A stretch of 64,000 nt of DNA from contig CP087210.1 of assembly GCA_020912385.1 (NCBI GenBank), positions 744,001 through 808,000 of the forward strand. The letters run 5' to 3'. The notes beneath the pieces are model-generated. The model was not told the DNA's origin. It saw nothing but the letters and a program-made list of their open reading frames with translations, and made no database searches. The DNA comes from Neofusicoccum parvum (lineage: Eukaryota > Ascomycota > Dothideomycetes > Botryosphaeriales > Botryosphaeriaceae). The position numbers and the translations under genes are program-made. Shown here one piece after another: positions 55,909-64,000 of this stretch (the first letter of the stretch is position 1; each line of letters opens with the position of its first letter).

Positions 55909-58057
55909 ATGCCCGGTATGCTGCCATTGCGCCCCGCCCTCCGCCCGACGCCCTCCGCCCTAGCATCCTCCCGCTGACCGCGCCCCCTCTGCTGCACAGT
56001 GCCCATCGCCGCTGCTGCGGCCGGCGCCGCTGGCCTGGCCGCCTACCTCAACGCGAAGTTCCACATTGCCCACGACCTCGGCAACGAGCTGATCCCGCCG
56101 CTCACGGCCGTCTACGCCCTCACGCGCACCTACAAGAAGCGGCTGCTCAACTACCACGTCCTCGAGGAGCAGGCCCAGCGCCAGCCCGACCGCCCGTTCC
56201 TGGTCTTCGACGCCGCCGCCGCCGGCAGCAGGCGCGACTGGACCTACGCGCAGTTCCTGGCCGACGTCCGCAAGGTCGCCAACTGGCTGAGGAACGACCT
56301 GGGCGTGGCCGTGCGCGAGGTCGTGGCGCTGGACGGGCAGAACTCGCCCGAGTACATGCTGCTGTGGTTTGCGCTGGACGCCATTGGCGCCGTGCCCAGC
56401 TTCATCAACTGCAACCTGACCAGCAAGGCGCTGGTGCACTGTGTGACGGCAAGTTTCGGCTGTGTCTCAGCGCGCCGGGTGGCCGGGCTGTGCTGACATT
56501 CATTTGCGTGCCTGCAGCTCTGCGAGTGCCGGTACCTGCTCTGCGATGCCGAGACGAAGCCGCTGGTCGAGCCGCATGCCGCTGAGCTCGACGGCGCTGG
56601 GGTGTGTTTGGTCCTCTCCTGCACTATGCTAGCTGGCTGACGTCCCCCAGGTCCGCACGATATACTACTCCCCCGACCTCGCCCCCTCGCTCTCCGATGC
56701 CACGCCAATCCCCGCCAGCGTCACCGCCTCGCTCGAGGGCGGCGACCTCCGCTCCCTCATCTACACCTCGGGCACGACGGGCCTGCCAAAGGCGACGCAG
56801 ATCAGCACGCTCCGCGACCTGATCACCGGCCACACGGTGGCCTACTCGCTCGGCCTCACCTCCTCGACGCGCATGTACACGTGCATGCCGCTGTACCACA
56901 TCGCCGCGCACGGGCTCTGCACGCTCGCGGTGCTGCACGCGGGCGGCACCGTCGTGCTGGGCCGGCGCTTCTCGCACCGCAGCTTCTGGCCCGAGGTGGT
57001 CGCCGGCGAGGCCACCGTCGTGCAGTACGTGGGCGAGCTGTGCCGGTACCTGATGAACGCGCCGCCGTCGCCGCTCGACCGCGCCCACCGCGTCGACACG
57101 GCCTGGGGCAACGGCATGCGGCCCGACATCTGGGAGCCGTTCCGCCGGCGCTTCGGCATCGAGCGCGTCGCCGAGCTGTACGGCGCCACCGACGGCCTGC
57201 AGGGCATGGTCAACCAGAACAGGGGCGACTTCACGAAGCACGCCATCTGCCTGCGCGGCGCGCTGTGGCGCCTGAGGAACCGGAGCAGGACCGCCATCGT
57301 GAAGGTCGACAACGACGCCGGGGACGAGGTGGTCAGGGGGCCGGACGGGTGGGCGATCAGGTGCGCCGACGGCGAGCCCGGCGAGGTCCTGCACCGGATG
57401 GATCAGAGCATGCCGAACGACGGGTTCGCGGGGTACTATCGCAACCCGGCGGCGGGGCAGAAGAGGAAGCTGGCGGACGTGTTTGAGAAGGGCGATCTGT
57501 AAGCTCGGCCGCTCCCCCCCGCCGCAACCAGGGCTAACCCCGAGGGCAACAGGTGGTTCCGCTCCGGCGACATGCTGCGCCTCGACCCGGAGGGTCGCCT
57601 CTACTTCGTCGACCGGCTCGGCGACACGTTCCGCTGGAAGGCCGAGAACGTGTCGACCAACGAGGTCAGCGACGTGGTCGGCGCCTTCCCGCAGATCGCC
57701 GAGGCCAATGTCTACGGCGCCAGCGTGCCGCACGCCGACGGCCGCTGCGGTTGCGCCGCAATCACCTTCGCCGACGGCGTGTCCGAGGAGAACTTCGATT
57801 TCGCGGGCCTGGCAGAGCATGCCATCAAGAGCCTGCCGCGGTATGCGGTGCCCATCTTCGTGCGGCTGACGCCGAAGCTGGACTACACGGGGACGTTGAA
57901 GATGCAAAAGGGGAGGCTGCGGGAGGAAGGCATGGATGTAGAGAAGGTGGAGGCGTCAGGGGACAGACTGTACTGGCTGCCGCCGGGTGGAACCAAGTAC
58001 GTGCTCTTTAGAGTAGAGGACTTTGGCAAGATTCAGAAGGGCGAGGTGAAGCTTTAA
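55909..58057 (+). CDS. FAT1: FATP-type long-chain acyl-CoA synthetase / fatty-acid transport protein
   Basis: Exons 55909-55915, 56000-56448, 56518-56601, 56651-57498 and 57553-58057 give 630 residues. The first coding exon is only 7 nt (MP plus one base) and joins VPIAAAAAGAAGLAAYLN. The AMP-binding motif is IYTSGTTGLPKA, and the FATP/VLACS signature is SGDMLRLDPEG, then YFVDRLGDTFRWKAENVS and TNEV. ELYGATDG fits the adenylate site. The second intron has a GC donor (ACG/GCAAGT) and an AG acceptor; it keeps the family phase better than the GTGACG alternative six nt upstream. The enzyme activates fatty or aromatic acids to CoA thioesters at the ER, peroxisome or lipid droplet. The C-terminus is EVKL, not a canonical PTS1. 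AATAAA lies at 58077-58082. Confidence 0.92.
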
Positions 58058-58186
58058 TGCGAGATGGGAGCAGAGTAATAAAATGATCGTAGAGATACGA
58101 GGGGTAGTTTGTCTGAATTTATGCGCCGGCTAAGAAAAAGGAACGAAAACGAAGTCGCAGTGTCTATCGAAGAGAAGCCAAGCCAT

Positions 58187-59459
58187 TCACTCGTCGTCCG
58201 GCCCGGCAGGGCGCGTGCTCGCAGCCAGGTTGCACTGCCTGAACAGCCTCACCTCGTCCTCGGCGAAAGCGCCCACGACCGAGTGGATGACGCCCTGGTT
58301 GTTGAACAGCACCAGGTCGCCCTCCTCCCAGTCGTGCGGGTAGACGTACTGCGGCGCGATGGCGGGCCGCTGCAGGCGGTACACCAGCTCGCGCACCTCG
58401 TCCAGGTCCTCGATGACGCGGCCGTCCTTGAGGTGGATCTTGCGCACCGCCGACGGGTGGATCTGCAGCGCCAGCTGGCCCGTCACTGGGTTCTTCCAGC
58501 ACATGGGCAGCACCATGATCTTGTCCTGCTCGACGGGCGGCAGCTCCGCGTCGGGCAGCTCCTTGCCCTCGCTGATCATGCCCAGCCCGGTCGGCCGCGA
58601 CGCGGCCGGGCTCATCCAGATGTACGGGTGCGGCGCGTACTCGACGCGGCTGGTGCGCGCCAGCTCCTGGTCGGCGGGCGACAGCAGCGCGAACATGCGG
58701 TACCCGGACACGAAGGCGGTGGTGCCCAGCGGCACGTCCAGCTCGTCGCCGGAGCCGTCGTCGTAGCGGCACGTCTGCCGCCGGCCGCGGGGCACCCGGA
58801 CGGCCAGCAGGCTGGTCACGCGCGGCGGGTTGAGCGCGTACAGCGCGGCGTCGATGTGCCAGCGGAAGAAGCGCGTGCAGTCGAGGTCCTCGGCGTCGGG
58901 CACGTGCGTCTTGTGGAACTTGCGGTGGTGCGGGTGCCGCAGCTGGATGTCCTTCAGGCCCTCGTACTCGCGCACGAAGCCGTTGCCGATGACCTGCACC
59001 TGCGGCTGGTGCGGGATGGTCTTGAGGTCGGGGTGCAGCACGCTGCGCTTGGCGTCGAGCGTCTTGCCGTGGCCGTACGTCGTCACGTCCGGGTCGAAGC
59101 GGCGCGTCAGCTCGTACTGCGCCTTGGGCAGCAGCTGCGGGCTGGACTTGATCACGACCACGCTGTTGCGGTACAGCGCGTCGTGCACAAAGGCAAAGTC
59201 CTCGTCTGTGGGCTCTCGTCAGCCGGGCTGCGCTGCTGCGACGTGTGAGTCGGCTGTACTTACGCAAGGTGGTTACCGTTCCCCGGAGTGCACCCTTATG
59301 TGTAGATCCCGATTTACCATGCTTCCAGACGCAGTTGTCCTGCTACTTACCGCTCATGTTCTCGACGTCGAGGCCGGTGATGACGGCGCCGAAGTCCACA
59401 TCGGAGCCCGGGGCCTTCGGGAGGGGCTGGATCGACGGGGCGGAGAGGACGGCAGGCAT
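58187..59459 (-). CDS. xanA: Fe(II)/2-oxoglutarate dioxygenase, XanA (xanthine dioxygenase) type
   Basis: Exons 59459-59351 and 59205-58187 with a 145-nt intron give 375 residues, close to the roughly 370 of Aspergillus XanA. The metal triad is His153 and Asp155 in RWHIDAALY plus His344 in GVIHSVVGAF. Other family segments are PPRVTSLLAV, PLGTTAFVSG, RVEYAPHPYIWMSPA and YRLQRPAIAPQYVYPHDWEEGDLVLF. XanA converts xanthine to uric acid with O2 and 2-oxoglutarate. The spacing and the HIDAALY block favour XanA over general TauD taurine dioxygenases, but substrate is inferred from sequence. The start MPAVLSAPSIQPLPKAPGSDVDFGA is the first Met of the short exon; an in-frame extension to 59966 is open but low-complexity. 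Confidence 0.88.
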
Positions 59460-61037
59460 GGTGTTGCAGTGGACGTGGATGCGACCAGATGGAGGGTGTT
59501 GACGACGGTCTGAGCGTGCTGGCGCGTCCCTTATGTAGACGTCGAGAAGTGAGAAGGCCGGAGGTCTCCTATCGCCTTGAGCGCGGCGATTGTGGGGAGG
59601 AGGGGCGCTGCAGTCGGAGCCCCCCGACACTGCACGGTCTCGGCCTTCGGACGCGCCCTTTCGCCGGTCGCCGTCCGGACTTCTTTTCCACACAGTTGCC
59701 TCGCCAAACTCAGACTTCTTCGCCCTGCAACACTTCAGTGTCGAGCGTGGAAAGCGCCGGAAACGCCTGCCCGCGTGGGGTGCAGTCCTCGCCCTAGCTT
59801 GCATTGGTTTCGTCGGGAAGGCCCCTTCAGCTTCGATCTTGGTCGCGCCTTTCCAACGATCTCGGTCGGGTGTGGCCATCGGCGCGTCCTCTGAAAGGCT
59901 GCCGCCGTGCTGCCTGCGTTGTGCCCACTGCAAAAGCTTGCAGCGATTTTGACAATAACGTTCCACACGACGGCCTCAGCCTTGCCGATCCCGCTTGGAC
60001 TGTGTACCTTTTTGGCAGGCTACCCGGATGCGCCCCCAAGTCTTATGTCATATTGGCAGTGCGACAAGCTCGCCAGGCCTCCCCGCCAAGAGAGCTAGGC
60101 CTAGTCTTCACACTTCTTCCTGCTCCGTCTCTGTCTCTTTGAATACCCGTGTTCCTAGGAGAACAAAAGTTAAACTACTCTTTTCATCGTGCTTGCAGCT
60201 GCGTGGTGTCCTAACACACCTCTGCTGTCCAGAGGTCTGCAGATCTGTCCTGGCAGCTCTCAGTCTAGTATTTCCATATTCGAGCAGGCTTGGAAACCCC
60301 AAGGAGTCACGGTGGGCCAAAGGATGCAAACTCTCATGGTTTATTAAGCATCCGCTAAACTCGTGTTCCGTTTTAGGCAGGCACGAATCCACTCGTCCAT
60401 CAATCCCGGGCGATCTGCGGTTTTGGGGGCCGAACCATCCACTCAATAGGCGATGAAGAGCCATAGCAACAGGCAGACCCAACGAGCTGATGGTCTGTGA
60501 TCTACCCACAGGTTTCCCTACAGGTCTGCGGCTGTGTTCTTCTATCTCAACCGAGGACTGGACGCCTTGATCGGTTCCCACCTAGGCATCGCTTACCAGG
60601 CAGTGCTTCCTGCGCTTTAACTACCCGAAGGATGGCATGGTGTTGCGATAAAAAAAAATTGGAGGAAGAAATGTGGGACAGCTTCAAAAGGGTGCGTGAT
60701 CGACAGCCTAGCTCTCACAACAAGGAGCACTGCCATGATGGAACCAACAAGCATTCTAATTCTGGCCTTGGGGCATGGGACTCTCTCAAGCTTGGATAAG
60801 TGGAACACGGGCTGTTTGATCAATCCCACTAATCCTCATGACGTTTGTTCTGGAGCTACTTACTGTTCGCGAACACAAAGCTGAAGAAACAGTTGCAAAA
60901 AAAGGCAAACCCACCGTCAGCACTACCACATTTCACCCTTGCGATTGAACTCAGCCGCACAGAGTCGACCAGAATCCCTCCGCAGTCGGTTCCTCGTCCT
61001 CGATCCTGTACTCAAGAGCTCTTTGGCGCTGTCGTAG
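59460..61037. other. Intergenic, about 1.6 kb, no gene recognised
   Basis: It contains the upstream region of the XanA-type gene. Overlapping ORFs on both strands at 59489-60142 shadow each other, and ORFs further right are short. No repeat or RNA gene is recognised. Confidence 0.5.
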
Positions 61038-61045
61038 TATAAATA
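61038..61045 (+). promoter_or_regulatory. TATA box of the secreted-protein gene
   Basis: TATAAATA lies 12 nt before an ATG at 61057 and about 204 nt before the preferred start at 61249. Transcription should begin about 30 nt past the box, after 61057, which argues against that first ATG. Confidence 0.6.
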
Positions 61046-61248
61046 CGCCTCCGAACATGACCCCTCGACACGAATCAGAACTCAACAGCCAGACTCGCAG
61101 GAGCTGCCTTCACGCTCTACGACACCCTTCCGAGATACCAACTTTCCTCCGCGATCTTTGCACCAGCACCAGAGATTACTACGCTGCTCGAGACGTGGTA
61201 GATCTTGAACGAGGAGAAATTGTCAAACTTCTTTCCTGGACAAGAAAA

Positions 61249-62331
61249 ATGGCCATCAAAATGACGGGCAGTGCCCTCTTTCTGGGCCTCATTGTTTGCC
61301 TGGCTCTGGTCAAATCATGCAATGCTCAGGAGCCATGGACGCCAGAGGATTTTGACTGGGGGATTTTCCAAGTCGCTCCCAAAGACCAATGGAACGGCCT
61401 CTACCTCAACCTCACTGCGAACCCTCTTCCTGCTAGCGCCGCCGTCATGGAAGTCGGCAAGCCAGGTCAGATCAACGAGCATGCCGTGCTATTCATCCCC
61501 TTCAGCATCGGTCTCGCCTTCCAGGCCCTGGAAGCAGTCGTCACAGTCGCATCCTTTGCACTTGCCGTCAAAGGCTGTGTCAACAATGATGGCGGCGCCG
61601 AAGCCGTACTCAACTGCGTCGTTGGTCTTGCCGGGACTGCGTTCAGTGTAGGCAACGCCTACAAGGCCGCCAAAGGGGCTGGGTGGTTCGCCCGCGGCGC
61701 CAACACCTGGAGCGACTCCGGCCTGGAAAACATCGCCCTAGACGTCTTCAACAAGCGCTCTCAAGACGAAATTCAAGACGACCACGAGCAGATCATGCAG
61801 GAAGTCCTACGCCGGTCCTTCGGGGGCGCCCCGGAGTTCATGGGCTACGCCCACGATGGCCACCGCCTGAGCCGCCGCGACGAGGACCATCTTCACCCGA
61901 GCGCCCCGATCTTCCGCTTCACGCACCCTCGGCACGGGCTCATGGACGTGGCATCCAGGGAGCACGTCAACGGCACGCGTTTCACGTTCTCGTACGCCAA
62001 CCACGGGCTGGAGAAGCGTCAGAGCTTCCAGCACGAGCGCCTGTCCGACCACGTCTTCGAGGGGCGCTTCGATGGAGAGGCCAGCCGTGCCGATCCCGGA
62101 GACATCAGCTTCGACGCAGCCGGTGCGTACGATCAGGTCGAGGACTCGGTGAAGTGCTTCGTCGGCAACGAGTGGCCGGCTGGGAATGTCCTCTCCGCGC
62201 AGTTCTATGATACGCAGAACAAGGGAACGTTCGGGTTTGCTTCGCTCGGCGTCTTTGAGAACAACGATCAGGACAGCGAGTTGCAGGACTTCAAGCCGAG
62301 CGGTATGCCCCTGGCGGAGCCCAGTTGTTGA
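61249..62331 (+). CDS. Secreted protein with dibasic processing sites, function unknown
   Basis: 360 residues from the ATG at 61249, a single exon. The signal peptide is MAIKMTGSALFLGLIVCLAL, ending about ALVKSCNAQ. After a hydrophilic start, a hydrophobic Gly/Ala-rich region (about residues 85-140, VVTVASFALAVKG to GLAGTAFSVGNAYKAAKGAGWF) could be membrane-active or form buried helices. Dibasic Kex2-type sites occur at NKR (in VFNKRSQ), RR in SRRDE, and EKR (in LEKRQS). Cys are few (about five). The C-terminal domain ends FGFASLGVFENNDQ, then a Pro/Ser tail. The layout (signal, hydrophobic part, Kex2 sites, C-terminal domain) would suit a processed secreted precursor, but no named family is recognised. 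An ATG at 61057 lies too close to the TATA box. Confidence 0.7.
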   Translation: MAIKMTGSALFLGLIVCLALVKSCNAQEPWTPEDFDWGIFQVAPKDQWNGLYLNLTANPLPASAAVMEVGKPGQINEHAVLFIPFSIGLAFQALEAVVTVASFALAVKGCVNNDGGAEAVLNCVVGLAGTAFSVGNAYKAAKGAGWFARGANTWSDSGLENIALDVFNKRSQDEIQDDHEQIMQEVLRRSFGGAPEFMGYAHDGHRLSRRDEDHLHPSAPIFRFTHPRHGLMDVASREHVNGTRFTFSYANHGLEKRQSFQHERLSDHVFEGRFDGEASRADPGDISFDAAGAYDQVEDSVKCFVGNEWPAGNVLSAQFYDTQNKGTFGFASLGVFENNDQDSELQDFKPSGMPLAEPSC

Positions 62332-63202
62332 GCTCTGGTGACCGGCTTCCAGAAAGATTCAGGAACCCCGTTCTGTGGTGGCATCATTTGGTTCATGATG
62401 ATGTGTTATGGGGGTTCTTGAGGCAGACTCTCTGGGAGGGATTGACAATAGCTCTCCAAACTTCTATATCCGATCTTTTAAGATAGATGGGCCAGAATAC
62501 CATGGTCGTTACAAACCCCCTTAACTTTGACCTCTGCAACATTCTGATTCAAGTGATTCTGCATGGTGAAGTCCGAAATAGACTGGGTCAGCAGAAATGT
62601 CATCAATTTGCGAGCAGAATGAATGTCTCTTTAGCGCAGCAGAAAGATTTCTAGATCGTAAGCGTCCGCAGAAATCGCGGTAGGGCGTATTAGTGAGTTC
62701 GAAACGTGAACATGCAGGGCAATCTCCATATGGCAGGATTCTGCGATCACCTTCCTGTCCCGATCTTTCTCTTCCTGTAAGGAGAAATGGGCTCGGCTTG
62801 GATGAGAGAGGGGTGCCTCTTCTTCTTTGAAAGGTGGTTTTTTTGAGTCCACCACTCGATCGGGTACGCCTAAGTCGTACGAAGAGATTCTACGTTACAA
62901 TCTCGATAACTAAAACGTCTGTGTTGGACACTCGCTCGGACTTGGCAGTAAATGCATGGACGCGAAGCGAAAGTTTCCGCCCTCTCTGCTGTAACTTGGG
63001 ATAGGATATTTTAAAACCTTAATATGGCAAGACTGTGCTGATGGTTGCACAAGCCGAAGGAGTTGTATGATTGGTCCACCTAGTTGCTACCGAGAAAACC
63101 CAAGGGCGTTGCCTAGTTCGCTTGTTTGGAGGCTGGGTGAGGAGCTGGCATGTATCTTCTAGAGCATGCTTCGGTGGAGAATCGAGATCAGTCTGGAAGG
63201 GT
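62332..63202. other. Convergent intergenic region
   Basis: It lies between the 3' end of the secreted-protein gene (plus) and the 3' end of the GH78 gene (minus). It is less GC-rich and holds only short ORFs. Confidence 0.55.
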
Positions 63203-64000
63203 CTACCAGGAAATCGTCAGGGTATAGGAGCCCTGCCGCAGCTGCACTTCGCTTCCGCTCTCTCTCCTATCGCCGCGTCCCTGACGCACGACTCCCACCT
63301 CAGCACTCTCTCCGGGCAACTTCACCGTTGCAACCGTCCCAGTCGGCACAGTCACATTCAACACCGCCTCGCTCCCGCCCATCCTCTCAAATTCGACCGC
63401 AATGAGCCCATAAGGCGACTCCACCGTCCCCTCTACCTTTCCAAACTCACTCTCGTACGGCGGCCTCACATCAAATGTCCTGTACGCCTCCCCCGTGGGC
63501 TTCACTCCCAGCACGGCGCCGTAAAACCACTCGAAAATCGTGCCCAGCATGTCGTGACACTTGCTCCTGCACTCGTCCTGCCAGAACTCGAGCAGCGTCG
63601 TCTCACCGCGCCGCAAGAAGCGCATGTACGACGGGTGCTCCTCTTGCCGGGTCATTTGCAGCACCAGGTCTGGCCGGCGCAGGTCGTCCAGTGTATTGAA
63701 CAGATACTTGAGCCCGATCTCGCCGGATCGGATGCGCCCGTCTGCGACGTCGTCGAGGAAGGCGCGCTGCACGTCGGCGACGTGCTCGGGCGGGACGAGG
63801 TTGAACTGGAGCGCAAAGGCCTGGGCGATGGCGTCGCGGTCGTGCTTCCCGGGCTCGTCGCGCGAGGTGTAGTGAGCGTACGGATAGGACGAGCGGTCGC
63901 GCGTGACAAGGAGGTGCTGGTTGTAGGCGGCGCGGATGCGGGCGGCTTCAGAGTCCCAGTGCCTGGCGTCTGCGGGGAGGGAAAGAATAGCGGCGAAGCG
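63203..64000 (-). CDS. C-terminal part of a GH78 alpha-L-rhamnosidase
   Basis: The minus frame is open from the window edge to a stop at 63205-63203, giving 265 residues; the N-terminal part lies beyond 64000. The helical catalytic region is recognisable: SGEIGLKYLFNTLDDL, HPSYMRFLRRGETTLLEFWQ (Glu in TTLLEFW is a candidate catalytic residue), KCHDMLGTIFEWFYGAVLG. It is followed by the C-terminal beta domain (VRPPYESEFGKVEGTVESPYG, then LNVTVPTGTVATVKLPG). GH78 enzymes remove terminal rhamnose from plant pectin or flavonoid glycosides. Secretion cannot be judged without the N-terminus. Confidence 0.92.
   Translation of the reverse strand, partial: RFAAILSLPADARHWDSEAARIRAAYNQHLLVTRDRSSYPYAHYTSRDEPGKHDRDAIAQAFALQFNLVPPEHVADVQRAFLDDVADGRIRSGEIGLKYLFNTLDDLRRPDLVLQMTRQEEHPSYMRFLRRGETTLLEFWQDECRSKCHDMLGTIFEWFYGAVLGVKPTGEAYRTFDVRPPYESEFGKVEGTVESPYGLIAVEFERMGGSEAVLNVTVPTGTVATVKLPGESAEVGVVRQGRGDRRESGSEVQLRQGSYTLTISW

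Noticed and set aside
56624..57907. 427-codon ORF on the minus strand
   Set aside because: It is an antisense shadow of the acyl-CoA synthetase gene in GC-rich sequence; the plus strand has all AMP-binding motifs.
58109..59248. 379-codon ORF on the plus strand
   Set aside because: It is an antisense shadow of the XanA-type dioxygenase; low-complexity Val/Arg/Leu composition.

Overview
The window reads as nuclear DNA of a filamentous ascomycete (Pezizomycotina). It is GC-rich, and most genes carry introns of about 45-90 nt with GT(A/G) donors, CTRAC-like branch sites and YAG acceptors. It holds a HET-domain gene, three P450s, a Crh-type wall transglycosylase and fungal orthologues such as Iks1, Ric8 and Rif1. 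The class within Pezizomycotina cannot be fixed from this sequence. Exon structures below were built by hand from splice signals, reading-frame continuity and family alignment; each coding total is a multiple of three, but none has transcript support.

Left part (1-24500) is mostly housekeeping. From left to right it holds the 5' part of a disordered, possibly spindle-pole protein (minus), a secreted NUP-family protein (minus), the Iks1 kinase (minus), a secreted CE5 esterase (minus), Ric8 (minus) divergent from Rif1 (plus), glucose-6-phosphate 1-epimerase (plus), and a U6 snRNA gene (plus). About 2 kb without an intact gene follows.

Middle part (24500-42100) is accessory. It holds a P450, a HET-domain protein, a small secreted beta/gamma-crystallin-like protein, a Crh-type GPI glycosidase, an acyl-CoA oxidase-like flavoprotein divergent from a 12-exon ABC-C transporter, a U2 snRNA gene, and a small F-box-like protein.

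Right part (42100-59500) is a dense run of metabolic genes: MBL hydrolase, SDR, D-2-hydroxyacid dehydrogenase, P450, second SDR, third P450, MFS exporter, FATP-type acyl-CoA synthetase and an XanA-type dioxygenase. No PKS, NRPS or terpene synthase is present, so if this is a cluster it is more likely degradative or tailoring than a complete biosynthetic one. The window ends with an unrecognised secreted protein carrying dibasic processing sites and the 3' part of a GH78 rhamnosidase.

Most useful observations: two spliceosomal snRNA genes (U2, U6) that carry no ORF; a GPI-anchor-like tail in frame behind the stop codon of the CE5 esterase; paired PP1-docking motifs in Rif1; a double Ca-binding crystallin motif in a small secreted protein; a GC-AG intron in the acyl-CoA synthetase; and the right-hand metabolic gene run.
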